From assembly GCF_002440635.1 (NCBI RefSeq), contig NZ_DJUW01000001.1, forward strand, positions 102,308 through 122,558: 20,251 nucleotides of DNA, in the 5' to 3' direction. Shown piece by piece: positions 1 to 6,857 of the stretch (positions are counted from its first letter, which is position 1; every line of letters starts with the position of its first letter). The position numbers and the translations under genes were made by a program. The DNA comes from Novosphingobium sp. UBA6272. Lineage in GTDB: Bacteria > Pseudomonadota > Alphaproteobacteria > Sphingomonadales > Sphingomonadaceae. The notes below the pieces were generated by a model. The model saw only the letters and a program-made list of their open reading frames with translations. It had not been told where the DNA came from and made no database searches.

Positions 1-141
1 CCCCGGCACGGGGAGGGGGACCATCCTCGCAGAGGATGGTGGAGGGGTACGCGCAAGTGATCCCAACGCCGCCAGGTCAGGACCACCCGCCTGTACCCCT
101 CCACCATCCTGCGAATGGTCCCCCTCCCCGTACCGGGGAGG
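1..141. repeat. GC-rich palindromic repeat inside the imuB reading frame
   Basis: The left arm (1-50) and right arm (93-138) are inverted copies that differ by a few bases and a short indel. Each arm holds a smaller hairpin: CCATCC/GGATGG in the left arm, and CCTCCCCG-TAC-CGGGGAGG at 123-141 across the right edge. The 42 bases between the arms are unrelated. The element sits just before the conserved LPVAALRL of ImuB, and its frame has no stop codon. It resembles the intergenic repeat at 13771-13875 in its CCCCTCCCCG and CGGGGAGGGG blocks. Confidence 0.85.
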
Positions 142-1168
142 AATGCTCAACGATCTTCCCGTTGCGGCGCTGCGGCTTGATCCGGCGACGCTGCTGGTGC
201 TGCGCCGGCTGGGGTTGAAGCGGGTGGGTGAGCTTTCCGGGGTGGCCCGTGATGCGCTGGCGCGGCGGTTCCGCAGCACGCGCGCGCCGGGTGCCAATCC
301 GCTGATCCGGCTGGACCAACTGCTGGGCAAGGTGCCCGAACCGCTGCTGCCGGTGGTCGCGGCCCAGCTGTCGCTGGTCCAGCGGCGGCTGATGGAGCCG
401 ATCCGCCACCGCAGCCTGCTCGACCAGGTGCTGGGCGATCTGGCCGCCGACATGGCGCGATTGCTCGAAGGCCAGGCCAAGGGTGCGCGGCGGCTGGAAC
501 TGGCGCTGTGGAAGGTCGATGGCGAGGTGCTGGTCCGCAAGCTCGAACTGGCTGCGGCCAGCCGCGACGCGGCGCACATCGCCCGGCTGTTCGGCGGCAA
601 GCTTGATGATCTCGACGCCGGATTCGGGATCGAACTGGCCCGCCTTTCCGCCCCATGGTGCGAGCCGCTGGCGCTGAGCCAGGCCGATTTCGAAAAGGCG
701 GCCGAGGCGCACGGCACCTCGCTTTCGGCCTGCATTGATCGCCTCAATGCCAGGCTGGGCGAAGCGGCGGTTCACCGCCCGCAGCCGGTCGCCAGCCATC
801 TGCCCGAACGTGCCCAGCGCTGGGTTCCGCCGCTTGAGCCCGAGCGTGCGGTGCAGGGCGAACTGGCTTTTCACGCCCGGCCGCTGAAGCTGCTGGACCG
901 GCCCGAACCGATCGCGGTGCTCTATGCCAGCCCGGACGGCCTGCCGCGGCGGTTCAGCTGGCGCGGCCAGGTTCATGAGATCGCCCGCGCTGAAGGACCC
1001 GAGCGGATCGCGCCGGAATGGTGGCGGATGCGCGGCACGGCCCGCCTGCGCGACTATTACCGGATCGAGGACCGGGAAGGGCGGCGCTACTGGATCTACC
1101 GTCACGGCCTCGCCTCGGACGGGCGGGGCGGGGTGCCTGAATGGTACCTCCAGGGACTTTATGCCTGA
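2..1168 (+). CDS. imuB: ImuB, Y-family polymerase-like mutasome protein (5' end outside window)
   Basis: ImuB is a catalytically dead Y-family polymerase homologue. It bridges ImuA, the beta clamp and DnaE2 in SOS-induced translesion synthesis. What is visible is the linker and C-terminal half: LPVAALRLDPATL is the usual start of the second half, and the end has the ImuB-type pattern RDYYRIEDREGRRYWIYR before PEWYLQGLYA. The polymerase-like N-terminal domain is missing because the window begins inside the gene. The frame is open from base 2 onward, through a palindromic repeat at 1-141. An ATG at 143 would give a 341-residue protein without the N-terminal domain, so I treat it as internal; its GGAGG is also too close to serve as a ribosome binding site. 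The stop overlaps the dnaE2 start by 8 bases, which implies translational coupling. The family assignment is firm. The reading through the repeat is an inference that upstream sequence would settle. Confidence 0.85.
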   Translation, partial: PGTGRGTILAEDGGGVRASDPNAARSGPPACTPPPSCEWSPSPYRGGMLNDLPVAALRLDPATLLVLRRLGLKRVGELSGVARDALARRFRSTRAPGANPLIRLDQLLGKVPEPLLPVVAAQLSLVQRRLMEPIRHRSLLDQVLGDLAADMARLLEGQAKGARRLELALWKVDGEVLVRKLELAAASRDAAHIARLFGGKLDDLDAGFGIELARLSAPWCEPLALSQADFEKAAEAHGTSLSACIDRLNARLGEAAVHRPQPVASHLPERAQRWVPPLEPERAVQGELAFHARPLKLLDRPEPIAVLYASPDGLPRRFSWRGQVHEIARAEGPERIAPEWWRMRGTARLRDYYRIEDREGRRYWIYRHGLASDGRGGVPEWYLQGLYA

Positions 1169-4100
1169 GGCCGCGCTCACCCCGGAACGCCGCCGGGTCG
1201 AGCAGACCCTGCCCCCGCCGGAGGACCGTGCGGGCTTCGTCGAGCTGGGCATGGTCAGCTGCTTCTCGTTTTTGCGCGGGGCCTCGGACGCGGTCGACCT
1301 CGCCACCACGGCGCGGGCGCTCGGCTATGACGCGCTGGGGATTGCCGATGCCAACACCATGGCCGGGGTGGTGCGGCTCCACAGCGAAGCCAAGGCGCTG
1401 GGGCTGACCCCGGTGATCGGCTGCCGGATCGAGACGGTCGAGGGGCTGGAGTTCCTGGCCTATCCCGCAGACCGTGCCGCCTATGGCCGGTTGTGCCGCC
1501 TGATCTCGGCCGGGCGGATGGGCAAGCTGGACGGCGAATGGCAGGACAAGGGCGCTTGCGACATCAGCCTGACGATGCTGGCGGAGCATGCCGAGGGCGT
1601 GGCGCTGGTGCTGGTTCCGCCGGCGGATCTAGCGGCGGAGTTCACGATCGCGGTCGAGAGCAATGTGATCCCGTTTGATTCACGCGCCCTTCGACAGGCT
1701 CAGGATGAGCGGGGCGCCGAGACGCGGAGGGAAGGAGAAGGAAGATTTTTCTCACACGAAGACACGAAGACACGAAGAAATTGTGACGCGCCGCAGGCAT
1801 CCAATTCAATTCCAGCGTCACCGCTAACCGCAACGTCGGATGCGGAAGGGGCTTCGCCCATGGAAGGGCCTCTTCGTGTCTTCGTGTCTTCGTGTGAACC
1901 AACCTTTCTGACCGCCCCGTTCCCCGAACTGCTCCCGCACCTCACCACGCAATTCCCCACGCTGCGTCATATCGCCGCAAGCTATCTCTACAGCGGCGAT
2001 GATCTGGCCCGGATCGCGCGGCTGGACACACTCGCGCGCGAACATGGCCTGGCGATCCTCGCCACCAACCTGCCGCTCTATCACGTGCCCCAGCGCCGCC
2101 CGCTGCATGATGTGATGACCGCGATCCGCCACAAGACCACGGTCGCCGCGGCCGGATACCTGCTGCGGGCCAATGCCGAGCGGCATCTGAAAGGGCCGGA
2201 GGAGATGGCCCGGCTGTTCCGGCGCTGGCCGCATGCCTTGCAGGCGGCGCGCGATCTGGCCGATGCCTGCGCCTTCAACCTTGAGGAACTGCGCTATGAA
2301 TACCCGCGCGAAGAATACCCCGACGGGCTGGATGCGCAGGCCTATCTCGACCGGCTGACCTGGCAGGGCGCTGCACAGCATTATCCTCACGGTGTACCTG
2401 AAGAAGTGGCGGAAACCCTGCGCAAGGAGCTGATCCTGATCGGCAAGAAGGCGCTCGCCCAGTACTTCCTGACGATCAAGGAAATCGTCGATTTCGCCCG
2501 CGCGCAGGATCCGCCGATCCTGTGCCAGGGGCGCGGCTCCGCGGCCAATTCGGCGGTGTGCTTTTGCCTGGGGATCACTTCGGTCAACCCGGCCGAGCAC
2601 GCGCTGCTGTTCGAACGCTTCATCTCCGAAGACCGCGACGAGCCACCCGATATCGACGTCGATTTCGAGCATGAACGCCGTGAGGAGGTGATCCAGCACA
2701 TCTATGAAAAGTATGGCCGCCACCGCGCGGGCCTGTGCGCCACGGTGATCCACTACCGCCCGCGTATGGCGATCCGCGAGGTCGGCAAGGCGATGGGCCT
2801 GTCCGAAGACGTCACCAGCGCGCTCGCCAAGACGGTCTGGGGCGGGCACGGCCGCTCAATCAAGGAGGCCCACGTCGAACGTGAGGCCGGGATGGACCTC
2901 AGCGATCCGCACCTGCGCCGGGTGCTGGCGCTGACCGAGCAGATGATCGGCATGCCGCGCCACCTTTCCCAGCACGTCGGCGGGTTCATCCTGACCGAGG
3001 GGGCGCTGACCGAGACGGTGCCGATCGGCAACGGCGCGATGCCCGATCGCAGCTTCATCGAGTGGGACAAGGACGATATCGACGCGCTCGGCATCCTCAA
3101 GGTCGATGTGCTGGCGCTGGGCATGCTGACCTGCATCCGCAAGTGCCTCGACCTGCTGGGGCAGCATCATGGCAAGACCCTGACACTCGCCACCGTGCCG
3201 CGTGAGGATCCCGAGGTTTACGACATGCTGTGCAAAGGCGATTCGCTGGGCGTGTTCCAGGTCGAAAGCCGGGCGCAGATGAACATGTTGCCGCGGCTGC
3301 GCCCGCGCTGCTTCTACGATCTGGTGATCGAGGTGGCGATCGTCCGCCCCGGGCCGATCCAGGGCGACATGGTTCATCCCTACCTGAAACGCCGCCGGGG
3401 GGCTGAGAAGGTCGAGATCCCCGCGCCGGGGCCAAGCCACGGCCCGCCGGACGAGCTGACCAGCATCCTCGGGCGGACGCTGGGGGTGCCGATCTTCCAG
3501 GAACAGGCGATGAAGATCGCGCTCGACGCGGCCAGGTTTTCCTCCAAGGAAGCCAACCGGCTGCGCAAGGCGATGGCCACATTCCGCAGCCGGGGGATGG
3601 TGCACGAACTGGAAGACCTGATGGTCGGCCGGATGATCGCGCGCGGCTATGATCCGGACTTCGCCACGCGTTGCTTCAACCAAATCAAGGGGTTCGGCGA
3701 ATACGGCTTTCCCGAAAGCCACGCGGCCAGCTTTGCGCTGCTGGTCTATGTCTCGTCCTGGCTCAAATGCCACTACCCGGCGGCCTTCGCGGCAGCGCTG
3801 CTCAATTCGCAGCCGATGGGCTTCTATGCCCCTGCGCAGATTGTGCGCGATGCCAGGGAACATGGGGTGGCGGTGCTGCCGGTCGATGTGAACGTCAGCG
3901 GGTGGGACAATGCGCTTGAAGCGATCGGTTCGCGCGGAGAGGCAGAGGGGCGGAGGGAAGGTGGAGAAGAAAAAGGTTTCTCTCGCAAAGACGCAAAGGC
4001 GCCAAGAGGTGGTTCAGCGCCGCAGGCTCTTGAATCAAAACCGGGTTTCCCGTTTGCTGCTGCGTCGGATTTTGAAAGGGCTGCGCCCCAGGCGGAACCC

Positions 4101-5000
4101 CTTGGCGCCTTTGCGCCTTTGCGAGAGAGAAATCCTTCTCCTCTTCTCCGCGCCTCCGCGTCTCCGCGTGAGCCGAAACTCGCCCTCCGCCTCGGCCTGC
4201 GCCAGGTCGATGGCTTTCCCGAGGCTGCCGCCGCGCGGATTGTGGCGGCGCGCGAAGCTGGGCCGTTTCGCGATGTGCGCGAATTGAAGGAGCGGGCCGG
4301 GCTCAGCCCCGCCTTGATCGAACGCCTTGCCTCGGCCGATTGCTTCAACTCGCTGAACCTAACCCGCCGCCAGGCGCTGTGGGACGCGCGCAGCCTGATC
4401 GCCGGGCCGGACCTGCCGCTGTTCGCCGCAATGGCGACACGTGACGAGGGGGCGGAGCGTGATGCCACCCGCCTGCCGCGCATGCCGCTAAGCGAGGAAG
4501 TGGTGGCCGATTACCAGACTCAGCGGCTTTCACTCAAGGCGCACCCGCTGGCCTTCCTGCGCGCCAGCCTGGGCGAGCGCGGGTTCATCCGGGCGAGCGA
4601 ACTGCGAGAACGCAAATACCGCTCGACCGTGCAGGTTGCCGGGGTGGTGTTGATCCGCCAGCGCCCGGGCAGCGCCAAGGGGGTGTGCTTCATCACGCTG
4701 GAAGACGAGAGCGGGGTGGTCAACCTGGTGATCTGGCCCGATCTGATGGAAAAGCAGCGCAAGGTGATCATGGGCGCACGGCTGATGGAGGTAAAAGGCC
4801 GGGTCGAATATGACGACGAGGTGATCCACGTGATCGCCCAGCACCTGACCGACGCCACACCCAGCCTGCACGCGCTGTCGGACGATCTTTTGCCGCATCA
4901 CACTGACCGCGCCGACCATGTCAGCCGCCCACTGCAGGGCAGCCGCGGCGGACATCCGCGCGACGTGCGGGTGATCCCGAAATCGCGCGATTTTCACTGA
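1161..5000 (+). CDS. dnaE2: Error-prone DNA polymerase DnaE2 (ImuC)
   Basis: C-family polymerase alpha-subunit paralogue that extends past lesions with ImuA and ImuB in SOS mutagenesis. Domains in order: PHP-like domain from the start (FVELGMVSCFSFLRG, LGIADANTMAGVVR); palm with the catalytic pair D499 and D501 in PPDIDVDFEHERR and a third acidic residue D649 in KVDVLALGML; fingers (SLGVFQVESRAQM, VRPGPIQGDMVHPYLKRR); helix-hairpin-helix region (about 1010-1060); OB fold (GVCFITLEDESGVVNLVIWP); and the typical SRDFH end. ATG 1161 overlaps the imuB stop, and the open frame upstream of it is imuB read out of phase. At 1279 residues it is well above the roughly 1100 usual for DnaE2. Two in-frame palindromic elements (about residues 184-247 and 923-1005) account for the excess. 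They lie in linkers, the second just before the helix-hairpin-helix region, and all catalytic motifs are intact, so the enzyme is probably functional. Confidence 0.95.
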   Translation: MPEAALTPERRRVEQTLPPPEDRAGFVELGMVSCFSFLRGASDAVDLATTARALGYDALGIADANTMAGVVRLHSEAKALGLTPVIGCRIETVEGLEFLAYPADRAAYGRLCRLISAGRMGKLDGEWQDKGACDISLTMLAEHAEGVALVLVPPADLAAEFTIAVESNVIPFDSRALRQAQDERGAETRREGEGRFFSHEDTKTRRNCDAPQASNSIPASPLTATSDAEGASPMEGPLRVFVSSCEPTFLTAPFPELLPHLTTQFPTLRHIAASYLYSGDDLARIARLDTLAREHGLAILATNLPLYHVPQRRPLHDVMTAIRHKTTVAAAGYLLRANAERHLKGPEEMARLFRRWPHALQAARDLADACAFNLEELRYEYPREEYPDGLDAQAYLDRLTWQGAAQHYPHGVPEEVAETLRKELILIGKKALAQYFLTIKEIVDFARAQDPPILCQGRGSAANSAVCFCLGITSVNPAEHALLFERFISEDRDEPPDIDVDFEHERREEVIQHIYEKYGRHRAGLCATVIHYRPRMAIREVGKAMGLSEDVTSALAKTVWGGHGRSIKEAHVEREAGMDLSDPHLRRVLALTEQMIGMPRHLSQHVGGFILTEGALTETVPIGNGAMPDRSFIEWDKDDIDALGILKVDVLALGMLTCIRKCLDLLGQHHGKTLTLATVPREDPEVYDMLCKGDSLGVFQVESRAQMNMLPRLRPRCFYDLVIEVAIVRPGPIQGDMVHPYLKRRRGAEKVEIPAPGPSHGPPDELTSILGRTLGVPIFQEQAMKIALDAARFSSKEANRLRKAMATFRSRGMVHELEDLMVGRMIARGYDPDFATRCFNQIKGFGEYGFPESHAASFALLVYVSSWLKCHYPAAFAAALLNSQPMGFYAPAQIVRDAREHGVAVLPVDVNVSGWDNALEAIGSRGEAEGRREGGEEKGFSRKDAKAPRGGSAPQALESKPGFPFAAASDFERAAPQAEPLGAFAPLRERNPSPLLRASASPREPKLALRLGLRQVDGFPEAAAARIVAAREAGPFRDVRELKERAGLSPALIERLASADCFNSLNLTRRQALWDARSLIAGPDLPLFAAMATRDEGAERDATRLPRMPLSEEVVADYQTQRLSLKAHPLAFLRASLGERGFIRASELRERKYRSTVQVAGVVLIRQRPGSAKGVCFITLEDESGVVNLVIWPDLMEKQRKVIMGARLMEVKGRVEYDDEVIHVIAQHLTDATPSLHALSDDLLPHHTDRADHVSRPLQGSRGGHPRDVRVIPKSRDFH
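1685..1710. repeat. Short repeat-like segment abutting element A
   Basis: The CTTCGACAGGCTCAGGATGA type sequence is one I recognise as a common dispersed intergenic motif in sphingomonad and other genomes. Here it is coding, read as RALRQAQDERG, immediately to the left of element A. Element A may therefore be a composite of two insertions, or may have landed in an older one. Its repeat status rests on recall and was not checked against a genome. Confidence 0.45.
1711..1900. repeat. In-frame palindromic element A in dnaE2
   Basis: A perfect 26-bp inverted repeat (1753-1778 with 1871-1896), built of repeated CACGAAGA units, flanks a core of about 90 bases. The core shares GCGCCGCAGGC (1788-1798) and CGTCGGAT (1834-1841) with element B at the same spacing. 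The outer left arm (GACGCGGAGGG, 1721-1731) is present but its right counterpart is missing, so this copy looks truncated on the right. It is read as HEDTKTRR, then APQA, ending RVFVSSCE, with no stop. Confidence 0.9.
3927..4174. repeat. In-frame palindromic element B in dnaE2
   Basis: The inner arms 3980-4006 and 4101-4127 are inverted copies of 27 bases with one mismatch, built of CGCAAAGR units. The outer arms (3927-3940 and 4161-4174) also pair, with two mismatches. The core (4017-4099) aligns without gaps to the core of element A. It is read as FSRKDAKAPR, APQA, LGAFAPLRER and ASASPREP, without stops. It lies between the VLPVDVNVSGWDNALE segment and ALRLGLRQVDGF of DnaE2, where other DnaE2 proteins have a short linker. 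Confidence 0.9.
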
Positions 5001-5066
5001 CCGTACCGCGTGGCAAGTGTAGCTTGGCCCAAGCCTGTAATCGCTATGTCGTAATTTTGACGCCAA

Positions 5067-5095
5067 CGGTCATGAAAGCGTCACATAACCGCCAT
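5067..5095 (+). promoter_or_regulatory. Candidate Pho box (three direct repeats, 11-bp period)
   Basis: CGGTCAT-GAAA-GCGTCAC-ATAA-CCGCCAT: three heptamers 11 bases apart match the PhoB direct-repeat consensus CTGTCAT-N4-CTGTCAT at most positions, and the spacers are AT-rich. The array ends 37 bases before the first DUF2490 start. If it is used, the two DUF2490 genes would be induced by phosphate starvation. This is inferred from pattern alone. Confidence 0.4.
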
Positions 5096-5132
5096 ACCGG
5101 CAGGGCGACCGATCCACACCGGAGAATCGACG

Positions 5133-5804
5133 ATGCGCAACAAACTGGCGGGACTGCTGGCAGTCCTCACCGCAACGGTGGCGGGACCGGCCTGGGCCGG
5201 AGAGGATATTGCCTACTGGCAAAACCTGCAGGTCACCATCAAGGCCAGCGACGAGATCCGCGTCTCAAGCGACACCTCGCTTCGATCGAGTGATGCGCGG
5301 GGATTTTACCAGCTGCAGCAGGTTACGATGATCGGTTATAAGCCGAGCAAGAAGGTCACACTGTGGGCCGGATACGTCCACACGCCGCAATACAGTCGTG
5401 GCGATTTCACCGTGATGGAACGGCGCTTTCGCCAGCAGCTCAATGTCGATGATGTGGCCAAGATCGGCTCGCTTAATCTTGGACTGCGCGTCCGTACCGA
5501 GCAGCGCTGGCGCGACGGAATCAATGGAACCGGGTGGCGCCTGCGCCCCTCGCTGCGCGGCAGCGTGCCGCTGACCGGCAAGCTCAGGCTGAACCTTGCC
5601 CATGAAAGCTTCATCAACCTGAATACCACCACCTTCCAGCGTCAGGCCGGCTACGACCGGATGCGCAATTCGGCCGGGATCGCCATCCCGGTGAACAAGG
5701 CGATCGGCTTTGAACTGGGTTACCTGAACCAATGGTCGATCGTTCGGAACGGACCCGACAACGTCGATCACATCATCAACACCACTATTTCGGCTTCGTT
5801 CTGA
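5133..5804 (+). CDS. DUF2490 family outer-membrane beta-barrel protein (first copy)
   Basis: Predicted DUF2490 protein of 223 residues. A Sec signal peptide (MRNKLAGLLAVLTATVAGPAWA) is followed by alternating hydrophobic and polar beta strands with aromatic girdle residues. It ends in phenylalanine (ISASF), as expected for BamA-inserted barrels. Conserved DUF2490-like features are the EQRWRDG and GWRLRPSLRG segments and the HESFINLNTTTFQ and YDRMRN segments. The start has GGAG (5121-5124) eight bases upstream. The molecular role of the family is not established; members are annotated as outer-membrane proteins. It is followed after 34 bases by a paralogue, so the two are probably co-transcribed. 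A Pho-box-like array lies upstream. Confidence 0.85.
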   Translation: MRNKLAGLLAVLTATVAGPAWAGEDIAYWQNLQVTIKASDEIRVSSDTSLRSSDARGFYQLQQVTMIGYKPSKKVTLWAGYVHTPQYSRGDFTVMERRFRQQLNVDDVAKIGSLNLGLRVRTEQRWRDGINGTGWRLRPSLRGSVPLTGKLRLNLAHESFINLNTTTFQRQAGYDRMRNSAGIAIPVNKAIGFELGYLNQWSIVRNGPDNVDHIINTTISASF

Positions 5805-5838
5805 AGCCGCGTTGCTGCGCCATATCGAGGGGAAAACG

Positions 5839-6507
5839 ATGCGCAAATATCTGATCGCGGGGGCGCTTCTCGTCTCGACCGCCATTGCTGTTCCGGCCCG
5901 TGCCGACGACACCCAGAACTGGGAAACGCTCAACGTCACGGTCAACCTGCCGGACAATTTCAAGCTGAGCAGCGAAACCGTGTTTCGTGACAGCGACGCC
6001 CGCGGTTTCTACGAGATCGAGGAAAACCTCATGGTCGGCAAGAAGCTGAACAAGACCGTCACGGTCTGGCTCGGCTACACGTTCAACCCGCTTTACAACG
6101 CCGGCACCTTCCGCACCCGCGAACACCGCTTTCGCCAGCAGGTCAACTTCGACAACGTGCTGCAGATCGGCAAGGTCAAGGTAGGCGGCCGGATTCGCCT
6201 CGAACAGCGCTGGCGTGAGAATGCCAGCGGCACCGCCTGGCGGCTGCGCCCTCAGGTCAAGGCCAGCGTCCCGATCGTCGGCAAGGTCAACTTCAACCTC
6301 AGCCACGAAAGCTTCATCGATCTCAACACGCAGACATTCCAAGGCGTTGAAGGCTACGAACGGATGCGCAACGCTGCCAGCATTTCGTGGCCGCTGAACA
6401 AGAAGTTCGGGGTCGAGGTCGGCTACCTCGAACAACACGGCTTCGTTCCAGGCGGACCGGATACCAACGATCATGCGCTGACCGTGGGACTGAACGCGAA
6501 CTTCTGA
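5839..6507 (+). CDS. DUF2490 family outer-membrane beta-barrel protein (second copy)
   Basis: Paralogue of the preceding gene, 222 residues, with its own signal peptide (MRKYLIAGALLVSTAIAVPARA) and C-terminal phenylalanine. It shares EQRWR, WRLRP, HESFI-LNT-TFQ, GY-RMRN and GPD--DH with its neighbour, so the pair arose by tandem duplication. ATG 5839 is chosen over an in-frame codon at 5812 because GAGGGG lies just upstream of it and because the signal peptide then begins MRK, as in the first copy. No function can be given beyond the family. A hairpin follows the stop at 6514-6554. Confidence 0.85.
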   Translation: MRKYLIAGALLVSTAIAVPARADDTQNWETLNVTVNLPDNFKLSSETVFRDSDARGFYEIEENLMVGKKLNKTVTVWLGYTFNPLYNAGTFRTREHRFRQQVNFDNVLQIGKVKVGGRIRLEQRWRENASGTAWRLRPQVKASVPIVGKVNFNLSHESFIDLNTQTFQGVEGYERMRNAASISWPLNKKFGVEVGYLEQHGFVPGGPDTNDHALTVGLNANF

Positions 6508-6513
6508 AGATCC

Positions 6514-6554
6514 TGGGCATTTTGCTTGCGGCCGTGCCGCAATCAAGATGCCCA
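6514..6554. terminator. Candidate bidirectional hairpin terminator
   Basis: The outer stem is TGGGCAT (6514-6520) with ATGCCCA (6548-6554), and the inner stem is TGCGGC (6527-6532) with GCCGCA (6536-6541) around a 3-base loop. It lies between the convergent DUF2490 and tRNA-Glu transcripts. There is no T-run on either side, so intrinsic termination is plausible but unproven. Confidence 0.4.
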
Positions 6555-6566
6555 CCTTCGTAGCGA

Positions 6567-6641
6567 TGGTGACCCCTACGGGAATCGAACCCGTGTTTCA
6601 GCCGTGAGAGGGCCGCGTCCTGACCGCTAGACGAAGGGGCC
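6567..6641 (-). tRNA. tRNA-Glu (anticodon CTC)
   Basis: Minus-strand cloverleaf of 75 bases with encoded CCA. Acceptor stem GGCCCCT/AGGGGTC, anticodon stem CGGCC/GGCTG with loop CTCTCAC giving anticodon CTC, and T loop GGTTCGATTCC. It decodes GAG. It is the second of two glutamate tRNAs in the same orientation, 63 bases downstream of the TTC isoacceptor. Confidence 0.95.
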
Positions 6642-6704
6642 TGAAGGGCCGTTCACGCTCATAGGCGCATCTGGACTGGAACCAAAATCCCTGCATGCGC
6701 AGGT

Positions 6705-6779
6705 TGGTGACCCGTACGGGATTCGAACCCGTGTTTCAGCCGTGAAAGGGCCGCGTCCTAACCACTGGACGAACGGGCC
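6705..6779 (-). tRNA. tRNA-Glu (anticodon TTC)
   Basis: Minus-strand cloverleaf of 75 bases with encoded CCA. Acceptor stem GGCCCGT/ACGGGTC, and anticodon loop CTTTCAC on the same CGGCC/GGCTG stem, giving anticodon TTC. It reads GAA and, by wobble, GAG. It is closely similar to the CTC copy, with paired differences in the acceptor stem, so the pair is a local duplication with anticodon change. Confidence 0.95.
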
Positions 6780-6809
6780 ATATGGCTTGCGCCGCTGGCA
6801 GGGGTGCGC

Positions 6810-6837
6810 CTTTAAGCGGGCGCGCCAGAACGGTCAA
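6810..6837 (-). promoter_or_regulatory. Candidate sigma70-type promoter for the tRNA-Glu pair
   Basis: On the minus strand TTGACC (6837-6832) and TTAAAG (6815-6810) are separated by 16 bases, about 30 bases upstream of the first tRNA. The discriminator that follows is GC-rich, as is usual for stable RNA promoters. It lies between the recJ stop and the tRNA. Confidence 0.4.
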
Positions 6838-6857
6838 GGGGCAAGGGAAAGAATATC

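Noticed and set aside
143..1168. ATG 143 as the true imuB start
   Set aside because: It would remove the whole N-terminal domain, its GGAGG is too close to the ATG, and the frame is open upstream. Kept only as an alternative.
77..1309. Long antisense open frame opposite imuB
   Set aside because: The product is rich in R, Q, P and H without domain features. It is the GC-rich shadow of imuB and the dnaE2 start.
1753..1896. CRISPR-like repetition of CACGAAGA units
   Set aside because: The units are contiguous or inverted with no unique spacers of uniform length; this is a palindromic element, not an array.
1824..3863. Two long antisense open frames opposite dnaE2
   Set aside because: The sense strand carries all DnaE2 catalytic motifs; the antisense products are low-complexity R/H/Q/A-rich shadows.
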